Positions 1-8,390 of a stretch of 64,000 bases of DNA are shown in pieces. Source of the stretch: Symsagittifera roscoffensis (taxonomy: Eukaryota; Xenacoelomorpha; Acoela; Convolutidae). The position numbers and the translations under genes are program-made. The stretch's first letter is position 1. Each line of letters starts with the position of its first letter. The notes beneath the pieces were generated by a model. The model ran no database searches and was not told the DNA's origin. It saw only the letters and a list, made by a program, of their open reading frames with translations. The DNA lies in contig NC_087068.1 of assembly GCF_963678635.1 (NCBI RefSeq), forward strand, positions 9,246,027-9,310,026, given 5' to 3'.

Positions 1-211
1 GTTTATTGCGGTTGCTGAAGTGCTCGGGAGAGTCCAACTAATTTCTAAGTTAAATTCAAATCTCTCTGGTGCTGAAATTACAAGTAACTTCAGCACTTAC
101 AAATAAGTGGGTTGTTAGTTAGATGGATCATGATTGGTTAATATTAAATACTTTACATTGGTAAAATATCTAAATTATCCAATCATAAAATGTAGTTTAG
201 ATCAGGTTCCA
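1..211 (-). repeat. 3' LTR of giant retroelement 1 (partial)
   Basis: These 211 bases are repeated without any difference at 18506-18716. Between the copies lie minus-strand gag, pol and env-like frames, so the pair is the LTRs of one element and this copy is its 3' LTR. It is cut by the window start. The shared sequence ends in ...GGTTCCA on the plus strand, so the LTR begins TGGAACC in element sense, which fits the usual TG...CA termini. The adjacent interior sequence contributes a short purine-rich GGATGGG in element sense, a weak polypurine-tract candidate. Confidence 0.85.
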
Positions 212-1825
212 CCCATCCGGGTTTTACAGAGTTTTTTAGAATAGTTCTTCTGCAATTCGAAGGATGGATGATGGAAGTTGGTGTTTGGCGAACATCTTAT
301 TTCTTCTGTTTCCTTTTTGTTAAAGAAGTTCCAGGAAGCTGGAGTTAGAGACATAAGACGTTGTGTCTTCTAGTGACAACGACTAAGTCTTCGCAACAAA
401 CTCAAATCTGATTTCAGAATGGTTGGCTATGTCAGGTTTTTCTGTTCTGCGTGGAGAACTTCTTTTGTGTCTGGTCTAGTTTGGGAATGGCGTGGAGATT
501 GTGCGTGGAGGGGATGCCTGGTTACTCGGATCTGTACGTATACTTGAACATCGAGGTGGTCATTGGTCTAGTTCAATGAAGTCCTTTTCTGCGAAGTCAA
601 GTCGTACTCTAAATCCTTTGAGTTGTGATTGTGAGTGGCATATTGATTGTGGTTGGTCATTCTCTCTCGAGTGTAGTGGGGTCGTTTTGTCTTTAGATGT
701 TCGTCCTTGGTGTTGTATTCTGATCTATGTATTGCATAATGTAATTTACATTTTATAAAACATTTATTAGTTTAATATTTTTTAATTATGATTTTAGTTA
801 GTTGTTTTCACAAAAGCTTTTTGTTTTAGTTCGGTTATTTTGAAGAGTTACTCACACTTGAGTAGCTCTTATTAAAAATAGTGGTGTGGTCACAAAGCGT
901 GGATGTAGCGCGGTGGGTTAGGCCGGCTATAGAGCATGCTCAGGACGTCCTTCCTGGTGGGTTAGGCCAGGAGTGGGAGTATGATTTCATGCGGTTTTTG
1001 TGAGGGGTCCTGTTATGTGACAACGTTTTATGTTGGGTTTGTTGTGGTTTTTCTTATGTCTTGTTGGTTATGTCCTTTTTCCAAAAAGCAAATTGTTCGT
1101 GGTATGGGTTTGTCTTTCGACTTTTTTGTGTTTTATTATTTCTTTCTTAGACTTTATAATAGTCTTCAAAAGAATAAATTATCCAGTTTTAAACTGGGTT
1201 AATCCGGTTTGGGTACCGTTGGTTTCCTTTTCTTAGTCATGCTGTTATTCTATGATTTGTGGTATTTAGTAAGCTGCGTTGGTTAGTTTTGTTTAGTATA
1301 TGATTCCTTTCCAACCGGGTTAAAGGAAAGTTTGAAACATGTTATTATATGTTAGAGTTGTTGAGTGTGAAAACTTGAAACTGAAATTCATTATTTTAAA
1401 CAATTCTTCGTGGGCGAGCTGTGCGAGTGTGGATAGAATTTCTGTGCGAATGAATGAAAATATCAAAAGGTTAGTACTGCAATTGCATTTTATTAATTTA
1501 CTGCATAGAATTTGGAAATTTACTGCTAGTTATGGGGGAATTTTAAGTTACAAATTTTCATCATAATTAAATTTACTGCTTGTGGGGAAAATTTTAGAAA
1601 TGAATTTACTGCATTGGTATTAAATTTATAAATTTATAAGTGTAAGAGATTAATAGAATTGTTGAAGTCTGTTTGATGAAATTTGCGATCTTTATTTGTT
1701 TTTTGTGGTTTTTGTAGGTGATCGTCGGATGAAGGCTAAAAATCTAAGGAAAACATGGATAAAGTATGGTGAGTTTTTTAATATTTCAATTAGTTAGTTA
1801 TATTCATTTAATTCATACTTACCTG
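212..1825. other. Element 1 3' non-coding region
   Basis: About 1.6 kb separates the last gene of element 1 from its 3' LTR. Short open frames occur on the plus strand but none has coding character or a domain. A motif GGTGGGTTAGGCC occurs twice, near 921 and 957. I see no gene here. The region may hold processing or splice signals of the minus-strand transcript. Confidence 0.4.
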
Positions 1826-3631
1826 TTAGTCGTCGGGGAAAAAACCGTGGGGGAAGATGTCGTGAATTAGTTCTGAAGTTGTTAGTAGTTTAGCTAAGAT
1901 GCGGATGATATTTTTAGTCTGAAGCAGTGGCCAAAGCAATTGAAGTGCCTTAATAGTGGTTAGTTCTTCAGTGCCAACTGCAAACTCATAAGGTGTGTTT
2001 TGGATTAGATTATATAATTTGTGATTGAATTTAGTGTTGTGGATGAATTCTAAAATTGGGATTTCTATAGGTTGTACAAACTCGTGCGGGATAAGGAAGG
2101 GTCGGGATTCTTCGGCGTTGAAGGTCTTGGTGATGGGACAGAAGATGTACATTTGGGTTATGGGGTCATAATTACGAAGAATACCATGGAGGTTAGTGTC
2201 TTTAATACAATATGTGAAATTTAGGAAAAATGGTGAAGTGTATTTGGAATTAATGAATTGAAAACGATGGTGTGGTTGTCTAGAGGGTGTGTGTAGGTCA
2301 AAGTGATTTTGGATGAAGCGATAATAACTATATGTGTGGGTTTGTTTAGTGCGCAACATAATATCGTGTGAGCAGTGTAAATCTCTTTCGTGTGGTGCAA
2401 GGAAATGAAAGGTTAGTGAAAATATTTGGAAGCGTTCTTTGAAACTTTCGTATGCTTGTGTGTCTGTTAGTGCTTCTGAAATAATGTGATCAAACTTTCG
2501 GTCGAAGATGTTTAGTGTAAATATATATGGTGTCTTGATGAAAAATTTCTCGGTAATTTGTGGATTAGCGAAGCGATCGTCGTCTAAGAATTGATCTTGG
2601 TTAGCTCTGATGATGTTGTGATCATAGTATTCGAGTGTATATTCGTTAGCTCTAGGTGCAGTGTGTGTTTTTAGTGATTTTTTATATCCAACGTAAGTAA
2701 ATTGTCTAGCGGTTAGTGGTGTAGTGAGTCGATATAGCATGTCCGTATTTCGCTCTATATCGATGTGAGTGTTAGATAATGGTAAGCAAAGAGGGTTAGT
2801 AAAATGATAATATGAGGTCCAAGAGAGAGTGGGCATTAAAACGTATTCATCTACGAAGTTGCGTGTTTCGTTAGTGTCGTGGGGGGTGTTTAAGGTGTAT
2901 TGTGGGAATGAGGGTAAGGTGATGGCTAAAAATTCTTTTGTGTTAGTATGCTTGGGGTGGTTGATGTATTCACGGGCTGTTCCTGGTTTTGCTGGGAAAG
3001 GATGGTTGGGGAACTTTCTTTTAAAAGTGCGGTAAGCTCTATTAGTATTGAGTGAAGATTCAGTTGATGTGGATGATGGTGCTAATGATTCAGTATAATT
3101 TGAAGAGGGTGTAGGGGTAGGGGGGTTGGATGAATTTATTGTGGAGGAGATTTGGTTTATGGTTGGGGTATTAAGGTGGTAGGGTTGTTGTTGAAGGGTA
3201 ATAAAATTATCTAGCTCTGGGGAGATTCGGGGGGTGTCTGGAGAATGAGGTGATTGGTCAGAATGGTATGAGGAGTAGGTTGGGGTAACTTGGGAAGCAT
3301 AAGAGGGTGTGGGGGTGATTGGGTCAGGGTTATTGGATAATATGGGTTGAAAAGGGGGTTGAGAAAAATTAGAAGAGTTATGAAAATTATTGGATGGGGA
3401 TGGTTCTGAGTCGGCAAATTCATCGGGGGTTTCAATATTCGGGTTATTGAGTTGTGAGATGGAATATAAAACTGAGATGTGTGAATTAGTGTCGGAATTC
3501 ATGCCTGATGTTACATTACTAGATGGAAAATCGGGTGGCGGAAAAGCAAAAAGTGGTATTATTGGGATTGGAGAGGTAAGATTGGTTGGGTGGGAATTTG
3601 ATCGGTGTAGTGATCCAAGTTGGCGGCTCAT
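1826..3631 (-). CDS. Element 1 terminal ORF, 601 aa, unknown function
   Basis: This is a complete 601-codon frame between the env-like gene and the 3' LTR. Its ATG overlaps the env stop as ATGA (3631-3628), which suggests termination-reinitiation or a shared spliced message. The first 200 residues are rich in Ser, Pro, Thr and Asn and are probably disordered. From about residue 205 the protein becomes globular, rich in Phe, Tyr and His, with clusters such as FIQNHFDLHTPSRQPHHRF. There is no signal peptide, obvious membrane segment or motif I recognise. The long intact frame indicates recent selection. Candidate roles (matrix-like, regulatory or second envelope component) are guesses only. Confidence 0.7.
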   Translation of the reverse strand: MSRQLGSLHRSNSHPTNLTSPIPIIPLFAFPPPDFPSSNVTSGMNSDTNSHISVLYSISQLNNPNIETPDEFADSEPSPSNNFHNSSNFSQPPFQPILSNNPDPITPTPSYASQVTPTYSSYHSDQSPHSPDTPRISPELDNFITLQQQPYHLNTPTINQISSTINSSNPPTPTPSSNYTESLAPSSTSTESSLNTNRAYRTFKRKFPNHPFPAKPGTAREYINHPKHTNTKEFLAITLPSFPQYTLNTPHDTNETRNFVDEYVLMPTLSWTSYYHFTNPLCLPLSNTHIDIERNTDMLYRLTTPLTARQFTYVGYKKSLKTHTAPRANEYTLEYYDHNIIRANQDQFLDDDRFANPQITEKFFIKTPYIFTLNIFDRKFDHIISEALTDTQAYESFKERFQIFSLTFHFLAPHERDLHCSHDIMLRTKQTHTYSYYRFIQNHFDLHTPSRQPHHRFQFINSKYTSPFFLNFTYCIKDTNLHGILRNYDPITQMYIFCPITKTFNAEESRPFLIPHEFVQPIEIPILEFIHNTKFNHKLYNLIQNTPYEFAVGTEELTTIKALQLLWPLLQTKNIIRILAKLLTTSELIHDIFPHGFFPDD

Positions 3632-6246
3632 CGTGGGCTAAAAAAATGATTATTTTGAGACTGAAAAGCGGTGGTATGGGGTTGTTCAATAATTTGTTCA
3701 TAAGTATTATCATCTTGTGACTGGTGTGTCATTATATGTTGGATGGGACTTTGTGATGTGGTGAGTCGAAAATTTGGATTATGTGTGATGGCTAAATTTC
3801 GAAAATTTCGTGGGACTAGGGATAGTGGATGGTTATTTGGTAGGGGTGGTAATTGTGGTGCCGTTGGCGTTATGTCTACATTGTTATGTTCTTCGTCGTA
3901 TGTATTTTGTCGTGTTGCTATTTTTGTGTTATATTCCTTTATTTGTGCGTCTAAAAGAATTTTGTTTATAGATGTAGAAAAGATTCCAAAAAATCCTGCA
4001 AAGAGTATGCGTGCTACGCTTGCTTGTCTGTTTACTTGTGTGTGTATAGCACATGTGTTGTAGATTCCTTTTAAGAGTGAGAAAAGAAATCCAATAAAGT
4101 TAAACATTGCGTATAAAATAGTCAATTTTTCTAAGATGTAGTAGGGCCATCCTAGAAAATCGAGGATCTCATTTTTGAGTGTAACAAAGCTAAAAATGTT
4201 AATTGGTGATATATCTTGGGGACGGTATTTTTCACCGTTTAGATATATATAATCTTTAATGTCTTTAAAATATCCGCTATAGTCTTGCGTGTAGATATCG
4301 GCAAATCCTGCGGTTTCTGCAAGTTTGCGTAAATTTTGGTCTATTGATTGTCTTTGTATAGTGTCCATTTGTGTTAATAATTCTTGGAATTGTTGTGTTC
4401 TAATGTGATGTTGAATATCTGATTTTGAATAGATTCCTATTGATTGTAAGTCTATATTTGGGTTTCGAGCAATAGCGCGAATGCTTTCTGGTGAAAATTT
4501 TTTGAGTGATTGCATTAATGTGGGATATGGAGTGAGAAGATAATATTTATTTTCATCAGGGTTTAGTTGTACTACATTGTGGCTGTTTTCTGATCCACAT
4601 GGGACTGCGGTATCCCAGAAATAGGTTCTTCGTGAAAGTGTATCCACGAAATGTACTTTATTCTTATAAAAGATAGGGATTCTTTTATAACATCGTTTAT
4701 CTTCAAAAACGTATAGTGGTGATACTTTTTTAGTACAAGTATAAAACCATAAGATGTTTCCTTCATAGTCTAAAAAATTTGATCTATTTCCAGATAATAA
4801 GTATCCTGCATAGGGTATTTTTAATACTGCTAGTGCAAGTGATTGTAATATTTGTGTTCGTTCTAATTCGCATAGGTGGTGTAGTGTTTCTAATTCGGAG
4901 AGTGACATTTCTTGAAAAATTCGGCTAATTGTATAATCTAGTTTCATATCTAAATGAATATCATAGTGGATATTACCGAAATATGTAGTATTCATTAGTG
5001 ATAATTCTTGTAAGCGTGTGCTTCTGGTGTCATGGGGTTTTAGATGTCCACCAGGTTGTCCGTTGCTTTTTTCAAAATTAACTGGTATATAGGATGTTCC
5101 TTCGTTTAGAGGATGACCTGTGGCATATGGGTCGATTTTTACTTTTCCAGTGGTCATGTCGAATCCTTTTTCGTATTCAACTAATATTTCAGAGTATTGT
5201 GTTCTGTGAAGTGGATTCCTGTATTTACATGCAAGTTCTGTTTCTTGATATATTTGAAAACGTGTCAATTTATTTTCTATATTGTCTATGTTTCTAAAAT
5301 TTGAACTTAGTTTTCGTGATGGATGGACTTGTTCATATGGAATTGATTGTATAAAATATTTTTCGTGAAATTTTATCATACGAGCGTGTATTTTTGCTAC
5401 TTGAAATGTTGTACATGTATCTTCGGGGAACCAAACAATTGTTGCTTGTGTTCTCGTTGTAGGGTCGCAATAACCTTGATCATTTTTACAAGGTAATCGG
5501 ATTCCTTGATAGATCATTGTATTATCTGATAAATCTCGTGTTAGTTGTATTTTTTCGAGTTGTATTTTCCAATCAAAAAACATTATTTCTTGGTATCCTT
5601 TATTTTTTGTGTCTGCTTTGCAGTTTGATGGGTCATTTATACCAATGTGTGGTATCCAATGTTTATCGTGTAGGTCATAGGTTAATCGTCCGTGTGCGCC
5701 GTTATACGGGTATTTTTCGTCTAGTTTTATATGTCCTTGGTGTCTTTCAAGTTGTGATTGATGTACAGAGTCTGAAAAAACTTGAAAATTAACTAATTTT
5801 CTTTGGGAGTTTTTATTTTGTGTGATGTTTAGTCTAAGTAATTCATTTTTACAATCGTCGGGATTGAGATGTAAAAGACGTTCTATATTACTTTGATAGA
5901 ATGATTCATGGTCAAGTCGGTTTTTGTTTCCGTTCGAGACTTGTGAACAATGTACTTTCTTTTCGGAAAATGTTGCTGTGAATTTATAACCTGTAACTGT
6001 TGTTGCTCGGGCTTTTGAATAGAGTGTTGCTATTACATCTGTGGTTTCTATAGCTTGTGGTTCTGTTTCACATTGTGATACTTGATTTATTGCATATTTA
6101 TGTAGTGTTTTTTGTTCATTTTCTTCACAATCGTAATGTGTTACTAATAAATCTTGTGGTCCTGTACGAGGAGAAGGGTTTATGTTTTGATTTGAGATTA
6201 CTAGAAAAAGGAGTTGGAGAAAAATTAATAATTTTAGAATATACAT
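3628..6246 (-). CDS. env: Element 1 envelope-like glycoprotein, 872 aa
   Basis: The frame starts with a strong hydrophobic signal peptide (residues 1-18, MYILKLLIFLQLLFLVIS). A long Cys-containing ectodomain with several N-glycosylation sequons follows, then a hydrophobic stretch near residues 705-735 that can serve as membrane anchor, and a polar tail of about 110 residues. The position after pol is that of env. The order of paired cysteines around a Trp-Phe-Pro-containing segment (near plus-strand 5430) recalls glycoproteins of negative-strand RNA viruses such as chuviruses, which retroelements are known to have captured. I see no furin-type site like that in the second element. The family assignment is tentative; the env-like architecture is firm. 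The start overlaps the end of the preceding frame by 13 bases. Confidence 0.75.
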   Translation of the reverse strand: MYILKLLIFLQLLFLVISNQNINPSPRTGPQDLLVTHYDCEENEQKTLHKYAINQVSQCETEPQAIETTDVIATLYSKARATTVTGYKFTATFSEKKVHCSQVSNGNKNRLDHESFYQSNIERLLHLNPDDCKNELLRLNITQNKNSQRKLVNFQVFSDSVHQSQLERHQGHIKLDEKYPYNGAHGRLTYDLHDKHWIPHIGINDPSNCKADTKNKGYQEIMFFDWKIQLEKIQLTRDLSDNTMIYQGIRLPCKNDQGYCDPTTRTQATIVWFPEDTCTTFQVAKIHARMIKFHEKYFIQSIPYEQVHPSRKLSSNFRNIDNIENKLTRFQIYQETELACKYRNPLHRTQYSEILVEYEKGFDMTTGKVKIDPYATGHPLNEGTSYIPVNFEKSNGQPGGHLKPHDTRSTRLQELSLMNTTYFGNIHYDIHLDMKLDYTISRIFQEMSLSELETLHHLCELERTQILQSLALAVLKIPYAGYLLSGNRSNFLDYEGNILWFYTCTKKVSPLYVFEDKRCYKRIPIFYKNKVHFVDTLSRRTYFWDTAVPCGSENSHNVVQLNPDENKYYLLTPYPTLMQSLKKFSPESIRAIARNPNIDLQSIGIYSKSDIQHHIRTQQFQELLTQMDTIQRQSIDQNLRKLAETAGFADIYTQDYSGYFKDIKDYIYLNGEKYRPQDISPINIFSFVTLKNEILDFLGWPYYILEKLTILYAMFNFIGFLFSLLKGIYNTCAIHTQVNRQASVARILFAGFFGIFSTSINKILLDAQIKEYNTKIATRQNTYDEEHNNVDITPTAPQLPPLPNNHPLSLVPRNFRNLAITHNPNFRLTTSQSPIQHIMTHQSQDDNTYEQIIEQPHTTAFQSQNNHFFSPR

Positions 6247-7370
6247 GTGTATGATAATCCTGAGTATGGATTATAAAATGTAATGTAGCCAATTGTGTTT
6301 TTGGTATATCTGTCGTATTTGTATATTACTTCAGTAGTTATAAACGGTGGTGGTAGTGATTGAGCTGTTATGTTAGGTGGATTTAATGGGTAGGGATGTT
6401 GGGTAATATTGTTTAACTTAACTGTGATTTCAAACTTTAATTGTAAACTGTTTTGTTGGAGTATTTGAATATTGTGATCACGGATATCGTTGTGAATATC
6501 TTGGCGATATTGTAATCTATTAAGTGCCCAGTTATGAAGGCGGTTACTTTCCTGATGTTGTCCAAATAATGGTGGAGGTGCTGTGAATGTATTCCAATCT
6601 AGTCTTAAAGGAATATTTGTTGTTGATTGTTCTCGATATCTGGCGTCGAGATTATTTGGAAAATTTAAGTTAAAAGGTGGTGGTGAAATCTGGCTTATTG
6701 ATGGTGTTGATGGTAGTGATAATGTTTCTGGTAGTGATGAGGATGTTGTTGTATCCGTAGAAATATCTATGGGGTCATTGACTAAATTTGGTTCACCTTG
6801 TGTAAATGAATGTGTAGTCCAATATGGAAATCGTGATGTTTGGTTTGTGGGGTTGAAAGGATTTTCACGTATTTGCTCAGATGTTGGTGTTGAACCTAAG
6901 TAATCTGATGGTAGGCTTGAGGTGCTACGTTGTGAAAGAAGCGTAGGGGTTTCTGGTAATATACCAATGGGGTTTTCTGGAGTGTTTTGTGATGGGGATT
7001 GAGGTATATCAAAATGAACTCGTGGAGTTTGAAAATTTCTGTTTCGTCGAGGATGTATAATTTGTCTATTTATTTCGACTGTATTTTGGTTTTGACTAGG
7101 ATTTCTTATTCTACTTAGTTTTTGTGGTAGTGTTGGGTATAGGTTATATGTTGGTTCGCTTAAAGGTGCTTGTCGTTGAACTGGTTCTAGTGGTTCTGAT
7201 AAACGAGCATGTCGTTCTTCAAAAGTGTATGGATTGTCTTGAAAAGAAATTCGTGTAGATGTTTGAGGATTTTGAGTAGTTGAAGGTGGTGTTGGGTTAT
7301 CTTGGGATGATGTCGGTGAAGACTGATTCTGTGACTGTTGGGTAGCAATTTTTGATGGATTTTTGAATTG
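6234..7370 (-). CDS. Element 1 ATG-less 378-codon Pro/Ser/Thr-rich frame
   Basis: Reading the minus strand from 7370 gives 378 sense codons with no stop and no methionine at all, ending in TAA at 6236-6234, inside the start of the env-like gene. The product is rich in Pro, Ser, Thr, Asn and Gln for about 230 residues. It then becomes more structured, with segments such as RLHNWALNRLQYRQDIHND, and ends TCIF. Random sequence would not stay open this long, so it is almost certainly translated. With no AUG it must be joined by splicing to an upstream exon or use a non-AUG start. A frameshift from the preceding 62-aa ORF looks blocked, because a stop at 7373-7371 lies in this frame just before it opens. 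Function unknown. Confidence 0.7.
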   Translation of the reverse strand, partial: QFKNPSKIATQQSQNQSSPTSSQDNPTPPSTTQNPQTSTRISFQDNPYTFEERHARLSEPLEPVQRQAPLSEPTYNLYPTLPQKLSRIRNPSQNQNTVEINRQIIHPRRNRNFQTPRVHFDIPQSPSQNTPENPIGILPETPTLLSQRSTSSLPSDYLGSTPTSEQIRENPFNPTNQTSRFPYWTTHSFTQGEPNLVNDPIDISTDTTTSSSLPETLSLPSTPSISQISPPPFNLNFPNNLDARYREQSTTNIPLRLDWNTFTAPPPLFGQHQESNRLHNWALNRLQYRQDIHNDIRDHNIQILQQNSLQLKFEITVKLNNITQHPYPLNPPNITAQSLPPPFITTEVIYKYDRYTKNTIGYITFYNPYSGLSYTCIF

Positions 7371-7375
7371 TTACT

Positions 7376-7564
7376 TTAGTGGGAAGGTTTATGTTTATTA
7401 TAGTATTCTTCCAAAAAAAGAATTAGAAGGATTGTTGCTAGGGCAAATGTGAAGATTGCTTTTTTTATACATTTACATATTGTCAAAATGAGGGATGATA
7501 AAAATGTTATGAAAATTACAAACAATAAAAAAATATCGGTTCTACTGAAAATTGTTCGTATCAT
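7376..7564 (-). CDS. Element 1 small hydrophobic ORF, 62 aa
   Basis: This is a short frame with two hydrophobic stretches (IFLLFVIFITFLSSLILTI and IFTFALATILLILFLEEYY), suggesting a small double-spanning membrane protein. Its ATG overlaps the stop of the preceding ORF as ATGA, the same junction seen between env and the last gene of this element. Family not recognised. Hydrophobic frames can arise by chance in T-rich DNA, so confidence is moderate. The ATGA linkage and the position ahead of env favour it being real. Confidence 0.4.
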   Translation of the reverse strand: MIRTIFSRTDIFLLFVIFITFLSSLILTICKCIKKAIFTFALATILLILFLEEYYNKHKPSH

Positions 7565-7791
7565 TTAGACAAGTTATATGACTCGTACCTGTGGATGTAA
7601 TCAAGGGTTTTGGAAAGTTGGAGGAATAGTTCGAGTATAGTGTAGAAAATTAAAAAAATGTTACAAAAAATGATTAGGATTATTAGAAAAGATTCAAGTA
7701 TATCAAAAAGAAATATTATAAAGGTTTCAAGTATTGTAAAAAAATGTTTCAGATTTATGAGTATTTGAGTAACTGATTGAGAGAAGAGCAT
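7561..7791 (-). CDS. Element 1 small hydrophobic ORF, 76 aa
   Basis: This is a 76-codon frame composed almost wholly of Ile, Leu and Phe (for example IIFLFDILESFLIILIIF), compatible with one or two membrane spans or an amphipathic helix. It ends in the ATGA overlap with the following 62-aa ORF. I do not recognise a family. It lies about 600 bases downstream of pol with no clear gene between. Low sequence complexity means chance origin cannot be excluded. Confidence 0.35.
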   Translation of the reverse strand: MLFSQSVTQILINLKHFFTILETFIIFLFDILESFLIILIIFCNIFLIFYTILELFLQLSKTLDYIHRYESYNLSK

Positions 7792-8390
7792 TTAAGAAAT
7801 GATCTCTTGGTCGAATATTTTTTGCTGTTTGAGGCGATTTTTCTAGTGTGGTCGGATTATTTATTAGTTTTTTGACAAGTGGGTTGAGTTTTGTAAAAAA
7901 TTGTTGGGGGCAATTTTCATGGTGACTGGGAGGTCGTCTTTTTCTTTATTTTTGTTTGTCAAATGATCCGGGGTATGGTGAGATTTTTATACTTTAGGCT
8001 AATTAAAATGTTCATTTTGTTACTTTAGGCTAAGTTAACAAATTTGCTTTGGGGGTATTCGTGGTCTGAGTTGGGGAAATATTGTTGATCTTTGGGTTAT
8101 TAGATAAGGGAGGGGTACGGTATTATGGTGATATTTATTTTAGTTGTCAAGTTGGAGTGGTTTGCTTATTTTTGACCTGGAGGTCGTAAAGTTATAGTTA
8201 TAGATGTGCCTGGAGTTCTATATGATTCGTCTAATTGGTCTTAGTTTGAGTTAGAGAAAGTGACGGATTGGATGAATCCTATTGGTCTATTTTGAACTAG
8301 AATTATTACGTACTTGTCAGCATGTTATTTTGAAAAATGTAAATGAAAAATGTTTCGAAGGTTTCAAGATAGTGAAGTATAATGTTGAAA
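7792..8390. other. Element 1 pol to small-ORF gap
   Basis: This interval of about 600 bases lies between the pol stop and the two small hydrophobic ORFs. In the stretches of minus-strand frame I read there was only an 18-codon frame near 7920-7864. I see no domain or gene; it may contain a splice acceptor for a downstream subgenomic message. Confidence 0.4.

Noticed and set aside
7376-7564. Frameshift from the 62-aa ORF into the ATG-less 378-codon frame
   Set aside because: The target frame has a stop at 7373-7371, just after the 62-aa ORF ends, so any earlier shift would terminate.
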